NCBI GenBank assembly: GCA_018336195.1
Contig: JAGXQV010000195.1
Location: 1 to 32,329, forward strand
Direction of reading: 5' to 3'
DNA length: 32,329 nt
Origin: Sulfuricella sp.
Lineage (GTDB): Bacteria > Pseudomonadota > Gammaproteobacteria > Burkholderiales > Sulfuricellaceae
Translations under genes and position numbers: made by a program
Part shown: positions 1 to 7,268 of the stretch, piece after piece
Layout: each line of letters opens with the position of its first letter
Position numbering within the stretch: the stretch's first letter is position 1
Notes under the pieces: model-generated
The model's database searches: none
The model's input: only the letters and a program-made list of their open reading frames with translations
Told to the model about the DNA's origin: nothing

Positions 1-38
1 GCAGTGTCGGACATGCCGCCACCGCCCCCTCTCCCCAA

Positions 39-61
39 CCCTCTCCCCAAAGGGGCGAGGG
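39..61. repeat. GC-rich hairpin just past nasA
   Basis: A 10-base arm of C and T (39-48) faces a 10-base arm of G and A (52-61) across a 3-base loop with one mismatch. A second copy of the left arm lies just upstream, around 27-36. The hairpin begins about 9 bases beyond the nasA stop codon. On the nasA transcript it is not followed by a U run, so it is a stable 3' hairpin rather than a textbook intrinsic terminator. It resembles the C/T-rich repeats common between genes in proteobacteria. Confidence 0.5.
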
Positions 62-70
62 AGAAATTCG

Positions 71-2275
71 TCAAAACTTGCGCATTTCCTTGCTCAACTG
101 CGCCGCCGCGACCTGGTCGGCGATCCGTTCGATGCGCACCGCCGATTGCTTGAAGGCCGGTTGGCGCGAATGCGGGTCGAGCAGGCCGAGCGTCAGGCGG
201 TTGGCGCAATCGTGGAAATGGAAGGGCAGAAACAGCGCGTTCTTCGCCACCCGCTGGGTGGGCATCGCCATCACCACCGCATCGGAGCGGCGCGACACCA
301 GGCGCACGTAATCGCCGCGCCGGATGCCCAGTTCCGCCGCGCTGGCGGGATTGATTTCGATAAAGGGAATCGGGCTGAACTTGTTGTTGTTGCCGATCTT
401 GCCGGTCTTGGTGCGCCCGTGCCAATGCTCGATGAGCCGCCCGGTGTTGAGCCAGAAGGGGAAAGCTTCGTCCGGCACTTCGTTGTTGTCGATGAAGGGC
501 AGCGGGATCAATTTCGCGCGGCCGTCGGGATAGCGGAATACGCCGTCCTCGGTGTAGAGGCGCTTGCCGCCCTGGGGCGGCGCTTCGCCGCGCACCATCT
601 GTTCTTCGGTGTAGGGCCACTGCACGCCACGCTGTTTTTCCAGGAGTTCGTGATCCATGCCGGAGATGTCGGCCAGGCGCCCTTTCGACAGCTCGCCCAT
701 TTCGAGGAACACGTCGGCGGCCCGTTCCGGAAATCTGACGCGGCCTTCCCGGTTGAAGCGCTCCGCCACCCGGTTGAATATCCATAAGTCGGGCTTGGCT
801 TCGCCGGGCGGGGTGGCGATGGGGTTGACCAGGTTGATGCGCCGCTCGGTGTTGGTCATCACCCCGTTCTTCTCCGCCCAGGTGCCGGCGGGCAGGTAAA
901 CATGGGCGTACTGGGCGCTCTCGGTGTCCTGGTAGCAGTCCTGCACGCAGCAGAATTCCAGCTTCTCCATCGCCTTGCGAATACGCGCGGTATTGGGCAG
1001 CGACGATAGCGGATTGGTGGCGATCAGCCACATGCCCTTGATCTGCCCGGCTTCCATGGCCTGGTAGATATCGGTCTGGAACATGCCGCGCTTCTTGGGG
1101 AAAAACTCGGGATCGACGTTCCAGAATTTCGCCACTTCCTCGCGGTGTTCGGGGATTTCCAGGTAGCGATAGTTGGGCAGCCCCGAGCACGACGACCATT
1201 CGCGGGTGCCCATGGCATTGCACTGGCCGGTGATCGACAGCGAAGTGCCGCCGGGCTTGCCGATATTGCCGGTGATCAGCGCCAGATTGTTGATGCCCAC
1301 CACGCCGTCGGAGCCGTGGCTCGACTGGTTGATGCCCATGGTCCAGATTTGCATGGCGGCACCGGCCTTGGCGAGGGTACGCGCCACTACCCGGATGGTG
1401 TCCTCGTCGATACCGCAAATCTTTGAAGCCGTCACCGGGTCGTATTGCTCGACCAGCGCGCGCAGTTCGGCGATGCCGTTGGTGTTGGCGTCGATGTAGC
1501 GCTGGTCGTGGAGGTTTTCCTTGAAGATGACGTGCATCATCGCGTTCATCAGCACCACGTCGGTGCCGGGCGTGATGGCTAAATGGATATGCGCGTTCTG
1601 CGCCAGCATGGTGACGCGCGGATCCACCACGATCAATGGAAAGCCGCGTCGTTCCTGGGCCTCCTTCATGCGCCAGTAGATGATCGGATGCTGCTCGGGG
1701 AGGTTGGAACCCCAGGCGATCAGGCAATCGGTATGCTCGAAATCCTCGTAACAGCCGGGCGGGCCGTCGCTGCCGAAAGAGCGCTTGTAGCCGGATACCG
1801 CCGAGGCCATGCACAGGGTGGTGTTGCCGTCGTAATTGTTGGTGCCGATCAGTCCACGGGTGAGCTTGCCCAGCGTGTAGAACTCCTCGGTGAGCAGTTG
1901 CCCGGTAGAGATGATCGCGAACGAATCCGGCCCGTGCCGGGCCTGGACGCGGCGGATTTCATCGTGGAGCTTGTCGAGCGCGGCATCCCAGGTGCTGGGC
2001 TGCCAGGGTTGATGCCAATGCTCGCGCAGCAGCGGCTGCATCCCGCGCCCGGCGGAGCTGAACAGCTCATGCTCGAACAGCCCTTTCAGGCACAGCTTGC
2101 CCCGATTCACGTCGGCATCCGCCACGCCCCGCGAGGACACCGGCTTGCCGTCCGCGTTCAGGCCGACCTCGATCGAGCAGCCAGTGGAACAATAGCCGCA
2201 AGTGGCGTATTGCCACTCCACCACGCCCTTGTCGGCGATCTTGATGGGGTTCTTTTGGGTTCTGCCGAATAACAT
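71..2275 (-). CDS. nasA: Assimilatory nitrate reductase catalytic subunit (molybdopterin)
   Basis: Reduces nitrate to nitrite in the cytoplasm using a bis-molybdopterin guanine dinucleotide cofactor and one [4Fe-4S] cluster. The predicted protein has 734 residues. The N-terminal cluster ligands are C26, C29, C33 and C62 (C-x2-C-x3-C-x28-C). The likely molybdenum ligand is C155 in TLCMASAVSGY, as in NasA/NarB enzymes. The C-terminus is a molybdopterin dinucleotide-binding domain ending near FHDCANRLTLGLLDP. It lacks the extra C-terminal [2Fe-2S] BFD domain of Klebsiella-type NasA. The start at 2275 is chosen because GAGGAA lies about 7 bases upstream; the open frame runs 25 codons further, but through a palindromic repeat. 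It is the last gene of the nrtA-nrtB-nrtD-nirD-nirB-nasA operon. No separate NasB/NasC electron-transfer subunit is visible, so the electron donor is unknown. Confidence 0.93.
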   Translation of the reverse strand: MLFGRTQKNPIKIADKGVVEWQYATCGYCSTGCSIEVGLNADGKPVSSRGVADADVNRGKLCLKGLFEHELFSSAGRGMQPLLREHWHQPWQPSTWDAALDKLHDEIRRVQARHGPDSFAIISTGQLLTEEFYTLGKLTRGLIGTNNYDGNTTLCMASAVSGYKRSFGSDGPPGCYEDFEHTDCLIAWGSNLPEQHPIIYWRMKEAQERRGFPLIVVDPRVTMLAQNAHIHLAITPGTDVVLMNAMMHVIFKENLHDQRYIDANTNGIAELRALVEQYDPVTASKICGIDEDTIRVVARTLAKAGAAMQIWTMGINQSSHGSDGVVGINNLALITGNIGKPGGTSLSITGQCNAMGTREWSSCSGLPNYRYLEIPEHREEVAKFWNVDPEFFPKKRGMFQTDIYQAMEAGQIKGMWLIATNPLSSLPNTARIRKAMEKLEFCCVQDCYQDTESAQYAHVYLPAGTWAEKNGVMTNTERRINLVNPIATPPGEAKPDLWIFNRVAERFNREGRVRFPERAADVFLEMGELSKGRLADISGMDHELLEKQRGVQWPYTEEQMVRGEAPPQGGKRLYTEDGVFRYPDGRAKLIPLPFIDNNEVPDEAFPFWLNTGRLIEHWHGRTKTGKIGNNNKFSPIPFIEINPASAAELGIRRGDYVRLVSRRSDAVVMAMPTQRVAKNALFLPFHFHDCANRLTLGLLDPHSRQPAFKQSAVRIERIADQVAAAQLSKEMRKF

Positions 2276-2294
2276 TGGGCTTTCCTCGCATTTG

Positions 2295-2372
2295 GTAGGG
2301 TGGACACGGCATTTTGTGTCCACCGTTTTGCGGCAAATCCGCGTGGACACGATAAGGCCGTGTCCACCCTAC
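2295..2372. repeat. Palindromic intergenic repeat, family A copy 1
   Basis: A 78-base element bounded by perfect inverted ends: GTAGGGTGGACACGGC at 2295-2310 and its complement at 2357-2372. A second nested pair built on GTGGACAC lies inside. An inverted copy lies at 5373-5447, and the two agree exactly over about 34 bases at one end. It occupies most of the nirB-nasA spacer and would fold as a long hairpin on the operon mRNA. Confidence 0.85.
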
Positions 2373-2378
2373 TTATCT

Positions 2379-2410
2379 GTTGGGGTTCGCTACGCTCACC
2401 GCCAACCTAC
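2379..2410. repeat. Partial intergenic repeat, family B
   Basis: Half-element starting GTTGGGGTTCGCTACGCTCA and ending in CCAACCTAC. It matches one arm of the complete palindromes at 5277-5361 and 7179-7259. It directly abuts the family A element, the same pairing seen in the nrtD-nirD spacer. Confidence 0.7.
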
Positions 2411-2416
2411 ATTTCA

Positions 2417-4852
2417 TCATCCCCGCAACACCGCGAACTCCCCGGCCATCGCCCCGTTCGCGCGTTCCTTCCAAGGGTCGATCTGCGCCGGTTGCTGCGA
2501 TTCGAGGAAACGGGCGTGTAGCGCCTTGCGTCGTTCCGGGTCGTTGACGATGGCGGCCTTGAGCTTTTCCAGGCCGACGCGCTCGATCCATGGGGCGGTG
2601 CGTTCCAGGTAATGGGCGTCTTCGCGGTAGAACTGGCAGAAGGCGCCGCAGTACTCCAGCACTTCTTCCTCGCTATCCACCTTGCACAGCAAGTCGGTGA
2701 CGCGCACCTTGATGCCGCCGTTGCCGCCGACGTGCAGCTCAAAGCCGGATTCCACGCACACCACGCCGAAATCCTTGATGGTCGCTTCGGCGCAGTTGCG
2801 CGGGCAGCCGGACACGGCGAGCTTGAACTTGTGGGGCATCCACGAGCCCCAGGTGAGTTCTTCGAGCTGCACGCCCAGGCCTGTCGAATTCTGCGTGCCG
2901 AAGCGGCACCAGGCGCTGCCGACGCAGGTCTTCACGGTGCGCATGGCCTTGCCGTAGGCGTGGCCGGAGACGAAGCCGGCGTCGCTCAAGTCCTTCCACA
3001 TCGCCGGCAGTTGTTCCTTCTTCACGCCGAACATATCGATGCGCTGGCCGCCGGTGACTTTCATTTCCGGCACCTGGTATTTGTCCGCCACGTCGGCGAT
3101 GGCGCGCAACTGATCCGGCGTGCACATCCCGCCGAAGAGGCGCGGCACCACCGAGTAGCTGCCATCTTTTTGAATATTGCCGTGGGCGCGCTCGTTGATG
3201 TAGCGCGATTGCGGGTCGTCGGCGTAGTCCTTGGGCCAGGCGCACAGCAGGTAATAATTGAGCGCCATGCGGCAGGTCGGGCAGCCGTCCGGGGTGCGCC
3301 ATTCGAAATGAGCGCGCACCGCCGCCATGTCCTTCAGGCTGTGTTCGAGAATGCCGGCGCGCAGGTCGTCGTGGCTGAAATCGGTGCATTTGCACAGCGG
3401 CTTCTTGCTCGGCGCCTCCGAATAATCGCCGCCCAGGGTGTGGGCCAGCAGCGACTCCACCAGCCCGGTACAGGAGCCGCATGAAGCCGAGGCCTTGGTA
3501 TGGGAGCGCACTTCGTCGAGGGTATAGAGCTTTTTGTCGCGGATCGCCTTGACGATGTCGCCCTTGCACACGCCGTTACAGCCGCAAATCTCGGCGCTGT
3601 CGGGTAGCGAGGCGACGCGCGTCTCGGGGTTGTGGCCGGAGTCGCCCAGGTGCGACTGGCCGAACAGCAGGGTGCGCCGAAACGCCGACACGTCGGTGCC
3701 TTCGCGCAGCAACTGGAAATACCAGGCGCCGTCGATGGCGTCGCCGTACAGCACGGCGCCCTTGAGGCGGTTGTTTTCCAGCACCAGTTTTTTGTAGACG
3801 CCGGTGGCGGCGTCGTGGAAAACCAGGTCTTCGCTATGCTCGCCGCCGCTGAAGTCGCCTGCCGAAAACAGTTCGATACCGGTGACTTTGAGCTTGGTGG
3901 AAGTCACCGTGCCTTCGTAGCGGGCGATGCCGTGCTTGGCAAGATGGTTAGCAGCCACTTTGGCCTGCTCGAACAGCGGCGCGACCAGCCCGTAAGCCAC
4001 GCCGCGATGCTGCACGCATTCGCCCACCGCGTAGATGCGGGGGTCGAAAGTCTGCAAGGTGTCGTTGACCACGATGCCGCGCTCGCAATGGATGGCGGAC
4101 GCCTTGGCCAGCGCGTCGTTGGGGCGGATGCCGACGGCCATCACCACCAGTCCGGCGGGGATTTCCGCGCCATCCTTGAAGCGCACGGCGGCGACGCGGC
4201 CATCCTTGCCCACCAGTTGTTCGGTGTGCTTTTCCAGCAGGAACTTCAATCCCTTGTCTTCCAGATTCTTTTGCAACATCCCCGCAGCGGTGCGGTCGAG
4301 CTGGCGCTCCATCAGCCACGGCGCGAGGTGTACCACGGTCACGTCCATGCCGCGCTGTTTCAGGCCGTTGGCCGCTTCCAGGCCGAGCAGGCCGCCGCCG
4401 ATCACCACCGCGTGGCGCTCGGTTTTGGCTGCGTCTATCATCGCATCGACATCGGCGATGTCGCGAAAGCCCACCACCCCGGCCAGGTCGTTGCCCGGCA
4501 CCGGCAAAATAAACGGCGTCGAGCCGGTGGCGAGAATCAGCCGGTCGTAGGGCGCGCTGGTGCCGTCGTCGGCCACCACGTTGCGCGCGATGCGGTCGAT
4601 CTTCGTCACTTTTTTGTTGAGATGCAGGGTGATGCCGCGCTGCGCGTACCACTCCCGGTCGTTGATGATGATGTCCTGCACCGTCTGTTCGCCCGCCAGC
4701 ACCGGCGAGAGCATGATGCGGTTGTAGTTGGGGTGCGGCTCCGCGCCGAACACCGTGATGTCGTAGAGGTCGGGGGCGAGCTTGAGCAGCTCTTCGAGGG
4801 TGCGTACCCCGGCCATGCCGTTGCCGACCAGTACCAGTTTCATTTTTTCCAT
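2417..4852 (-). CDS. nirB: Nitrite reductase [NAD(P)H] large subunit
   Basis: Cytoplasmic siroheme enzyme that reduces nitrite to ammonium with NAD(P)H. The 811 residues fit the family. Domain order: FAD/NAD(P)H oxidoreductase (about 1-400, with GNGMAG near the start and IGGGLLGLEA at 151-160). Next is a BFD-like [2Fe-2S] domain with C423, C425, C458 and C461, then a second BFD-like motif with C487, C489, C524 and C527. The C-terminal nitrite/sulfite reductase domains follow. The siroheme-[4Fe-4S] ligands are C643 and C649 (CVGSAWC) plus C683 and C687 (CPRNC). The start at 4852 has AAGGAG 6-7 bases upstream. It follows nirD, the reverse of the common nirB-nirD order, and precedes nasA. Confidence 0.96.
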   Translation of the reverse strand: MEKMKLVLVGNGMAGVRTLEELLKLAPDLYDITVFGAEPHPNYNRIMLSPVLAGEQTVQDIIINDREWYAQRGITLHLNKKVTKIDRIARNVVADDGTSAPYDRLILATGSTPFILPVPGNDLAGVVGFRDIADVDAMIDAAKTERHAVVIGGGLLGLEAANGLKQRGMDVTVVHLAPWLMERQLDRTAAGMLQKNLEDKGLKFLLEKHTEQLVGKDGRVAAVRFKDGAEIPAGLVVMAVGIRPNDALAKASAIHCERGIVVNDTLQTFDPRIYAVGECVQHRGVAYGLVAPLFEQAKVAANHLAKHGIARYEGTVTSTKLKVTGIELFSAGDFSGGEHSEDLVFHDAATGVYKKLVLENNRLKGAVLYGDAIDGAWYFQLLREGTDVSAFRRTLLFGQSHLGDSGHNPETRVASLPDSAEICGCNGVCKGDIVKAIRDKKLYTLDEVRSHTKASASCGSCTGLVESLLAHTLGGDYSEAPSKKPLCKCTDFSHDDLRAGILEHSLKDMAAVRAHFEWRTPDGCPTCRMALNYYLLCAWPKDYADDPQSRYINERAHGNIQKDGSYSVVPRLFGGMCTPDQLRAIADVADKYQVPEMKVTGGQRIDMFGVKKEQLPAMWKDLSDAGFVSGHAYGKAMRTVKTCVGSAWCRFGTQNSTGLGVQLEELTWGSWMPHKFKLAVSGCPRNCAEATIKDFGVVCVESGFELHVGGNGGIKVRVTDLLCKVDSEEEVLEYCGAFCQFYREDAHYLERTAPWIERVGLEKLKAAIVNDPERRKALHARFLESQQPAQIDPWKERANGAMAGEFAVLRG

Positions 4853-4869
4853 GTTTTTCTCCTTCGCAG

Positions 4870-4960
4870 GGTGATGGGTAATGGGTGATGAGTAATGGGC
4901 ATTGCGTCGCTACGCGACGCCCCGCTTTTTCTCATTACCCATTACTCATTCCCCATCACC
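4870..4960. repeat. Inverted repeat, family C, overlapping the nirD 3' end
   Basis: Two imperfect 30-base arms built from GATGGGTAATG-like units (4870-4899 and 4931-4960) surround a core that holds its own hairpin (GCGTCGC, TAC, GCGACGC). The right arm overlaps the end of nirD and supplies its last codons and stop. On the minus strand it carries GGTGATGGGGAATGAG, which recurs at the end of hprK (20376-20455). Confidence 0.8.
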
Positions 4961-5256
4961 AAAAACACCATACCGTCTTCCACTTTCGCCGGATAACTGG
5001 CGGCTTGCCCCACGTCGGGTGCAACTGCATGTCCGTCGGCGAGCTGGATGTTCCAGTTGTGCAGCGGACAAGTCACCTTGCAGCCGCATACGATGCCCTG
5101 CGACAACGGCCCGCCGCGATGCGGGCAGCGGTCGGCGAGGGCATATACCGCATCGTCATGGGTGCGGAACAGGGCGATGCGCCCATTGGCGCTTTCCAGC
5201 ACGCGGCTGCCCTGGCGGGGGATGTCGTCGAGTGGGCAGATTTGGGTCCAGTTCAT
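4942..5256 (-). CDS. nirD: Nitrite reductase small subunit, Rieske-type
   Basis: Partner of NirB in cytoplasmic nitrite reduction. It has 104 residues, about normal for NirD. It carries a full Rieske [2Fe-2S] ligand set, C44-P-H46 and C63-P-L-H66. The E. coli NirD has a Rieske fold without the cluster ligands, so this is the cluster-bearing form found in many other bacteria. The start at 5256 is set by AAGGAA about 5 bases upstream. An in-frame ATG at 5310 is rejected because it has no such site and lies in repeat DNA. The final residues and TAA are encoded by the family C repeat, so the C-terminus may differ from that of relatives. Confidence 0.9.
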   Translation of the reverse strand: MNWTQICPLDDIPRQGSRVLESANGRIALFRTHDDAVYALADRCPHRGGPLSQGIVCGCKVTCPLHNWNIQLADGHAVAPDVGQAASYPAKVEDGMVFLVMGNE

Positions 5257-5276
5257 GATGATTCCTTCGTTCTTGG

Positions 5277-5361
5277 GTAGGTTGGGCTGAGGTACGAAGC
5301 CCAACATCACCTCAAAATGTCGTTCAAACGTTGGGGTTCGCTACCGCTCACCCCAACCTAC
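5277..5361. repeat. Intergenic palindrome, family B complete copy
   Basis: Starts GTAGGTTGGG and ends CCCCAACCTAC, with a second inner inverted pair around GCCCAAC and GTTGGGGTTCG. It lies in the nirD-nrtD spacer. Its right half matches the half-element at 2379-2410, and its layout matches 7179-7259. Confidence 0.75.
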
Positions 5362-5372
5362 CAACTAGGATC

Positions 5373-5447
5373 GTAGGGTGGACACGGCCTTATCGTGTCC
5401 ACGCGGCGACCGGGAGCGGTGGACACAACAAGCCGTGTCCACCCTAC
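5373..5447. repeat. Palindromic intergenic repeat, family A copy 2
   Basis: A 75-base element with the same 16-base inverted ends as 2295-2372 but in the opposite orientation. It differs from that copy mainly in the central loop. It ends 5 bases beyond the nrtD stop codon. With copy 1 it brackets the nirD-nirB pair as inverted repeats about 3 kb apart. Confidence 0.85.
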
Positions 5448-5452
5448 GACTC

Positions 5453-6244
5453 TCAAGCCGCCGGGCGCAGTTGCCGGTGGTAGAGGAACTCCAGCACCGC
5501 GCCCCGGTATTCGTGGTATTTCGGGTCGTTGGCCAGCGCCAGACGATTGCGCGGGCGTTCCAGCTTGACGTGGAGGTCTTCGCCTATGGTCGCCGCCGGG
5601 CCGTTGGTGAGCATGACGATGCGATCCGAGAGCAGCACCGCTTCGTCCACGTCGTGCGTCACCATGATTACCGTGCTGTGGGTCGCCATGGCGATCTTCA
5701 TCAGCTCGTCCTGGAGATGGGCGCGGGTCAGGGCGTCGAGCGCGCCGAACGGTTCGTCCATCAGCAACACCTTGGGCTGCATCGACAGGGCGCGGGCGAT
5801 GCCGACGCGCTGCTTCATGCCGCCGGAAATCTCATGGGGATGCTTGTGCTCGGCGTGGGTCAGGCCGACCAGGGCGAGCGCTTCGTGGGTGCGTTTTTGC
5901 ATGGTGGCCTTGCTTTCGGCCCGGCCGAACACCCGCTCCACCGCCAGGTAGACGTTTTCAAAGCAGGTCAGCCAAGGCAGCAGGCTGTGGTTCTGGAACA
6001 CCACCGCACGATCCGGCCCCGGCCCGGCGATTTCCCGCCCGGCACACAGCATGGCGCCGCTGCTCGGGCTGGTCAGCCCGGCCACCAAGTTGAGCAAGGT
6101 CGATTTGCCGCAGCCCGAGTGGCCGATCAGGGTGATGAATTCGCCCTGGACGATATTGAGACCGATGTCGCGCAGCGCGACGAACGGGCCTTTTTTGGTG
6201 TCGAAAATCATTTGCACGTTTTCGATCTGGACGTATTTTTCCAT
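5453..6244 (-). CDS. nrtD: Nitrate ABC transporter ATP-binding protein
   Basis: ATPase that powers nitrate import at the cytoplasmic face of the inner membrane. The protein has 263 residues, close to SsuB/TauB/NrtD relatives. Walker A GHSGCGKS is at residues 41-48. The signature SGGMKQRVGIARAL, Walker B VLLMDEPFGALDALT and the switch histidine in VMVTHD are all intact. The start at 6244 (MEKYVQIENV) has GGAG 7 bases upstream. The frame stays open upstream, but only through repeat DNA and the antisense of nrtB. It sits between nrtB and nirD in the same operon. Nitrate as substrate is inferred from the neighbours; the ATPase alone cannot distinguish nitrate from sulfonate or cyanate transport. 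Confidence 0.92.
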   Translation of the reverse strand: MEKYVQIENVQMIFDTKKGPFVALRDIGLNIVQGEFITLIGHSGCGKSTLLNLVAGLTSPSSGAMLCAGREIAGPGPDRAVVFQNHSLLPWLTCFENVYLAVERVFGRAESKATMQKRTHEALALVGLTHAEHKHPHEISGGMKQRVGIARALSMQPKVLLMDEPFGALDALTRAHLQDELMKIAMATHSTVIMVTHDVDEAVLLSDRIVMLTNGPAATIGEDLHVKLERPRNRLALANDPKYHEYRGAVLEFLYHRQLRPAA

Positions 6245-6259
6245 GATGTTGCTCCACTT

Positions 6260-6385
6260 GTAGCCCGGATGAAGCACAGCGCAATCCGGGGGCACCCGGC
6301 AGGGTGCAACGGTGTTTCCTTGTGTCACGCATCGCTTACGTCCTCGCGGACGTTCCCGGATTCCGCTACGCTGCATCCGGGCTAC
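6260..6385. repeat. Intergenic palindrome, family D
   Basis: Outer inverted ends GTAGCCCGGATG and CATCCGGGCTAC enclose further short inverted pairs (around GCACCCGG/CAGGGTGC and CGTCCTCGCGGACG). It almost fills the nrtB-nrtD spacer. This GTAGCCCGGATG type recurs in many proteobacterial genomes; only one copy is seen here. Confidence 0.8.
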
Positions 6386-6390
6386 GATGC

Positions 6391-7155
6391 TCACTCGTAG
6401 CTGAATCTTTTCGCCAGCATCACCAGCGCCTGTTCCAGCAGCAGGCCGACGATGCCGACCACGAAAATGGCGATGATGATGTGTTCGACGTTGAGGTTGT
6501 TCCATTCGTCCCATACCCAGAAGCCGATGCCGACGCCGCCGGTGAGCATTTCCGCCGCGACGATCACCAGCCAGGCGACGCCGATGGACAGGCGGATGCC
6601 GGTAATCATGTAGGGCAGCACGGCAGGGAAAAGTATCTTGGTGAATATCTTCCATTCCGACAGGTTCAGCACCTTGGCGACGTTCATGTAATCCTGCGGG
6701 ATGCGGTTCACGCCCACGGCGGTGTTGATGATCATCGGCCAGATGCTGGAGATGAAGATCACCCAGATCGCCGCCGGGTTGGCGGCCTTGAATACCAAGA
6801 GGCCGATGGGCAGCCAGGCGAGCGGCGACACCGGGCGCAGCAGGCTGATGACCGGCGCGGTCATCGCGGCGAGGAAGGGAAATCGCCCGATCATGAAACC
6901 CAACGGGATGCCGAGCAAGGCGGCCATGCCGAATCCGATGCCGACCCGTTCCAGCGAGGCGAGAATGTTCCAGCCGATGCCCTGGTCGTTCGGCCCCTTG
7001 CGATAAAACGGGTCGCTGAACAGTTGCACCGCCGAGTTCCAGGTCTTCGCCGGATTTGGCAGTTGCGGGCTGGTTTGCGACACCAAGGCCCACACGCCGA
7101 TGAACAGCAGCAGGCCGAGCGCCGGGGGGATGACGGTTTTGAAAAAGTTGTTCAT
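6391..7155 (-). CDS. nrtB: Nitrate ABC transporter permease
   Basis: Integral membrane subunit of the nitrate importer, 254 residues, of the binding-protein-dependent permease family (NrtB/SsuC/TauC). Hydrophobic segments are visible near the N-terminus (PPALGLLLFIGVWALV), in the middle and near the C-terminus (IIIAIFVVGIVGLLLEQALVM). The coupling-loop region around IPQDYMNVAKVLNLSEWKIFTKILFP fits the family. The start at 7155 has AAAGG about 8 bases upstream. It lies between nrtA and nrtD and forms the channel with them. Confidence 0.9.
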   Translation of the reverse strand: MNNFFKTVIPPALGLLLFIGVWALVSQTSPQLPNPAKTWNSAVQLFSDPFYRKGPNDQGIGWNILASLERVGIGFGMAALLGIPLGFMIGRFPFLAAMTAPVISLLRPVSPLAWLPIGLLVFKAANPAAIWVIFISSIWPMIINTAVGVNRIPQDYMNVAKVLNLSEWKIFTKILFPAVLPYMITGIRLSIGVAWLVIVAAEMLTGGVGIGFWVWDEWNNLNVEHIIIAIFVVGIVGLLLEQALVMLAKRFSYE

Positions 7156-7178
7156 TTTTTAACCTTTGATCTAGGGAC

Positions 7179-7259
7179 GTAGGCTGGGGTGAGGAATCGA
7201 ACCCCAGCATCGCCCAAGCCTGAAAATTTGCTGGGGTTCGCGCACTCACCCCAGCCTAC
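7179..7259. repeat. Intergenic palindrome, family B copy
   Basis: Ends GTAGGCTGGGGTGAG and CTCACCCCAGCCTAC are perfect complements, with an inner pair around GAACCCCAGC and GCTGGGGTTCG. It fills most of the nrtA-nrtB spacer and ends 9 bases past the nrtA stop. It is the same family as 5277-5361 with a T-to-C change in the terminal motif. Confidence 0.8.
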
Positions 7260-7268
7260 GAACCGGCA

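Noticed and set aside
3632..4888. A 418-codon plus-strand frame opposite nirB
   Set aside because: It is a GC-rich shadow frame with His/Ala/Val-rich composition and no domain. nirB on the minus strand explains the region.
6245..7249. A long nrtD reading frame extending to 7249
   Set aside because: The extension runs antisense-like through nrtB and repeat DNA. The ribosome site and family alignment place the start at 6244.
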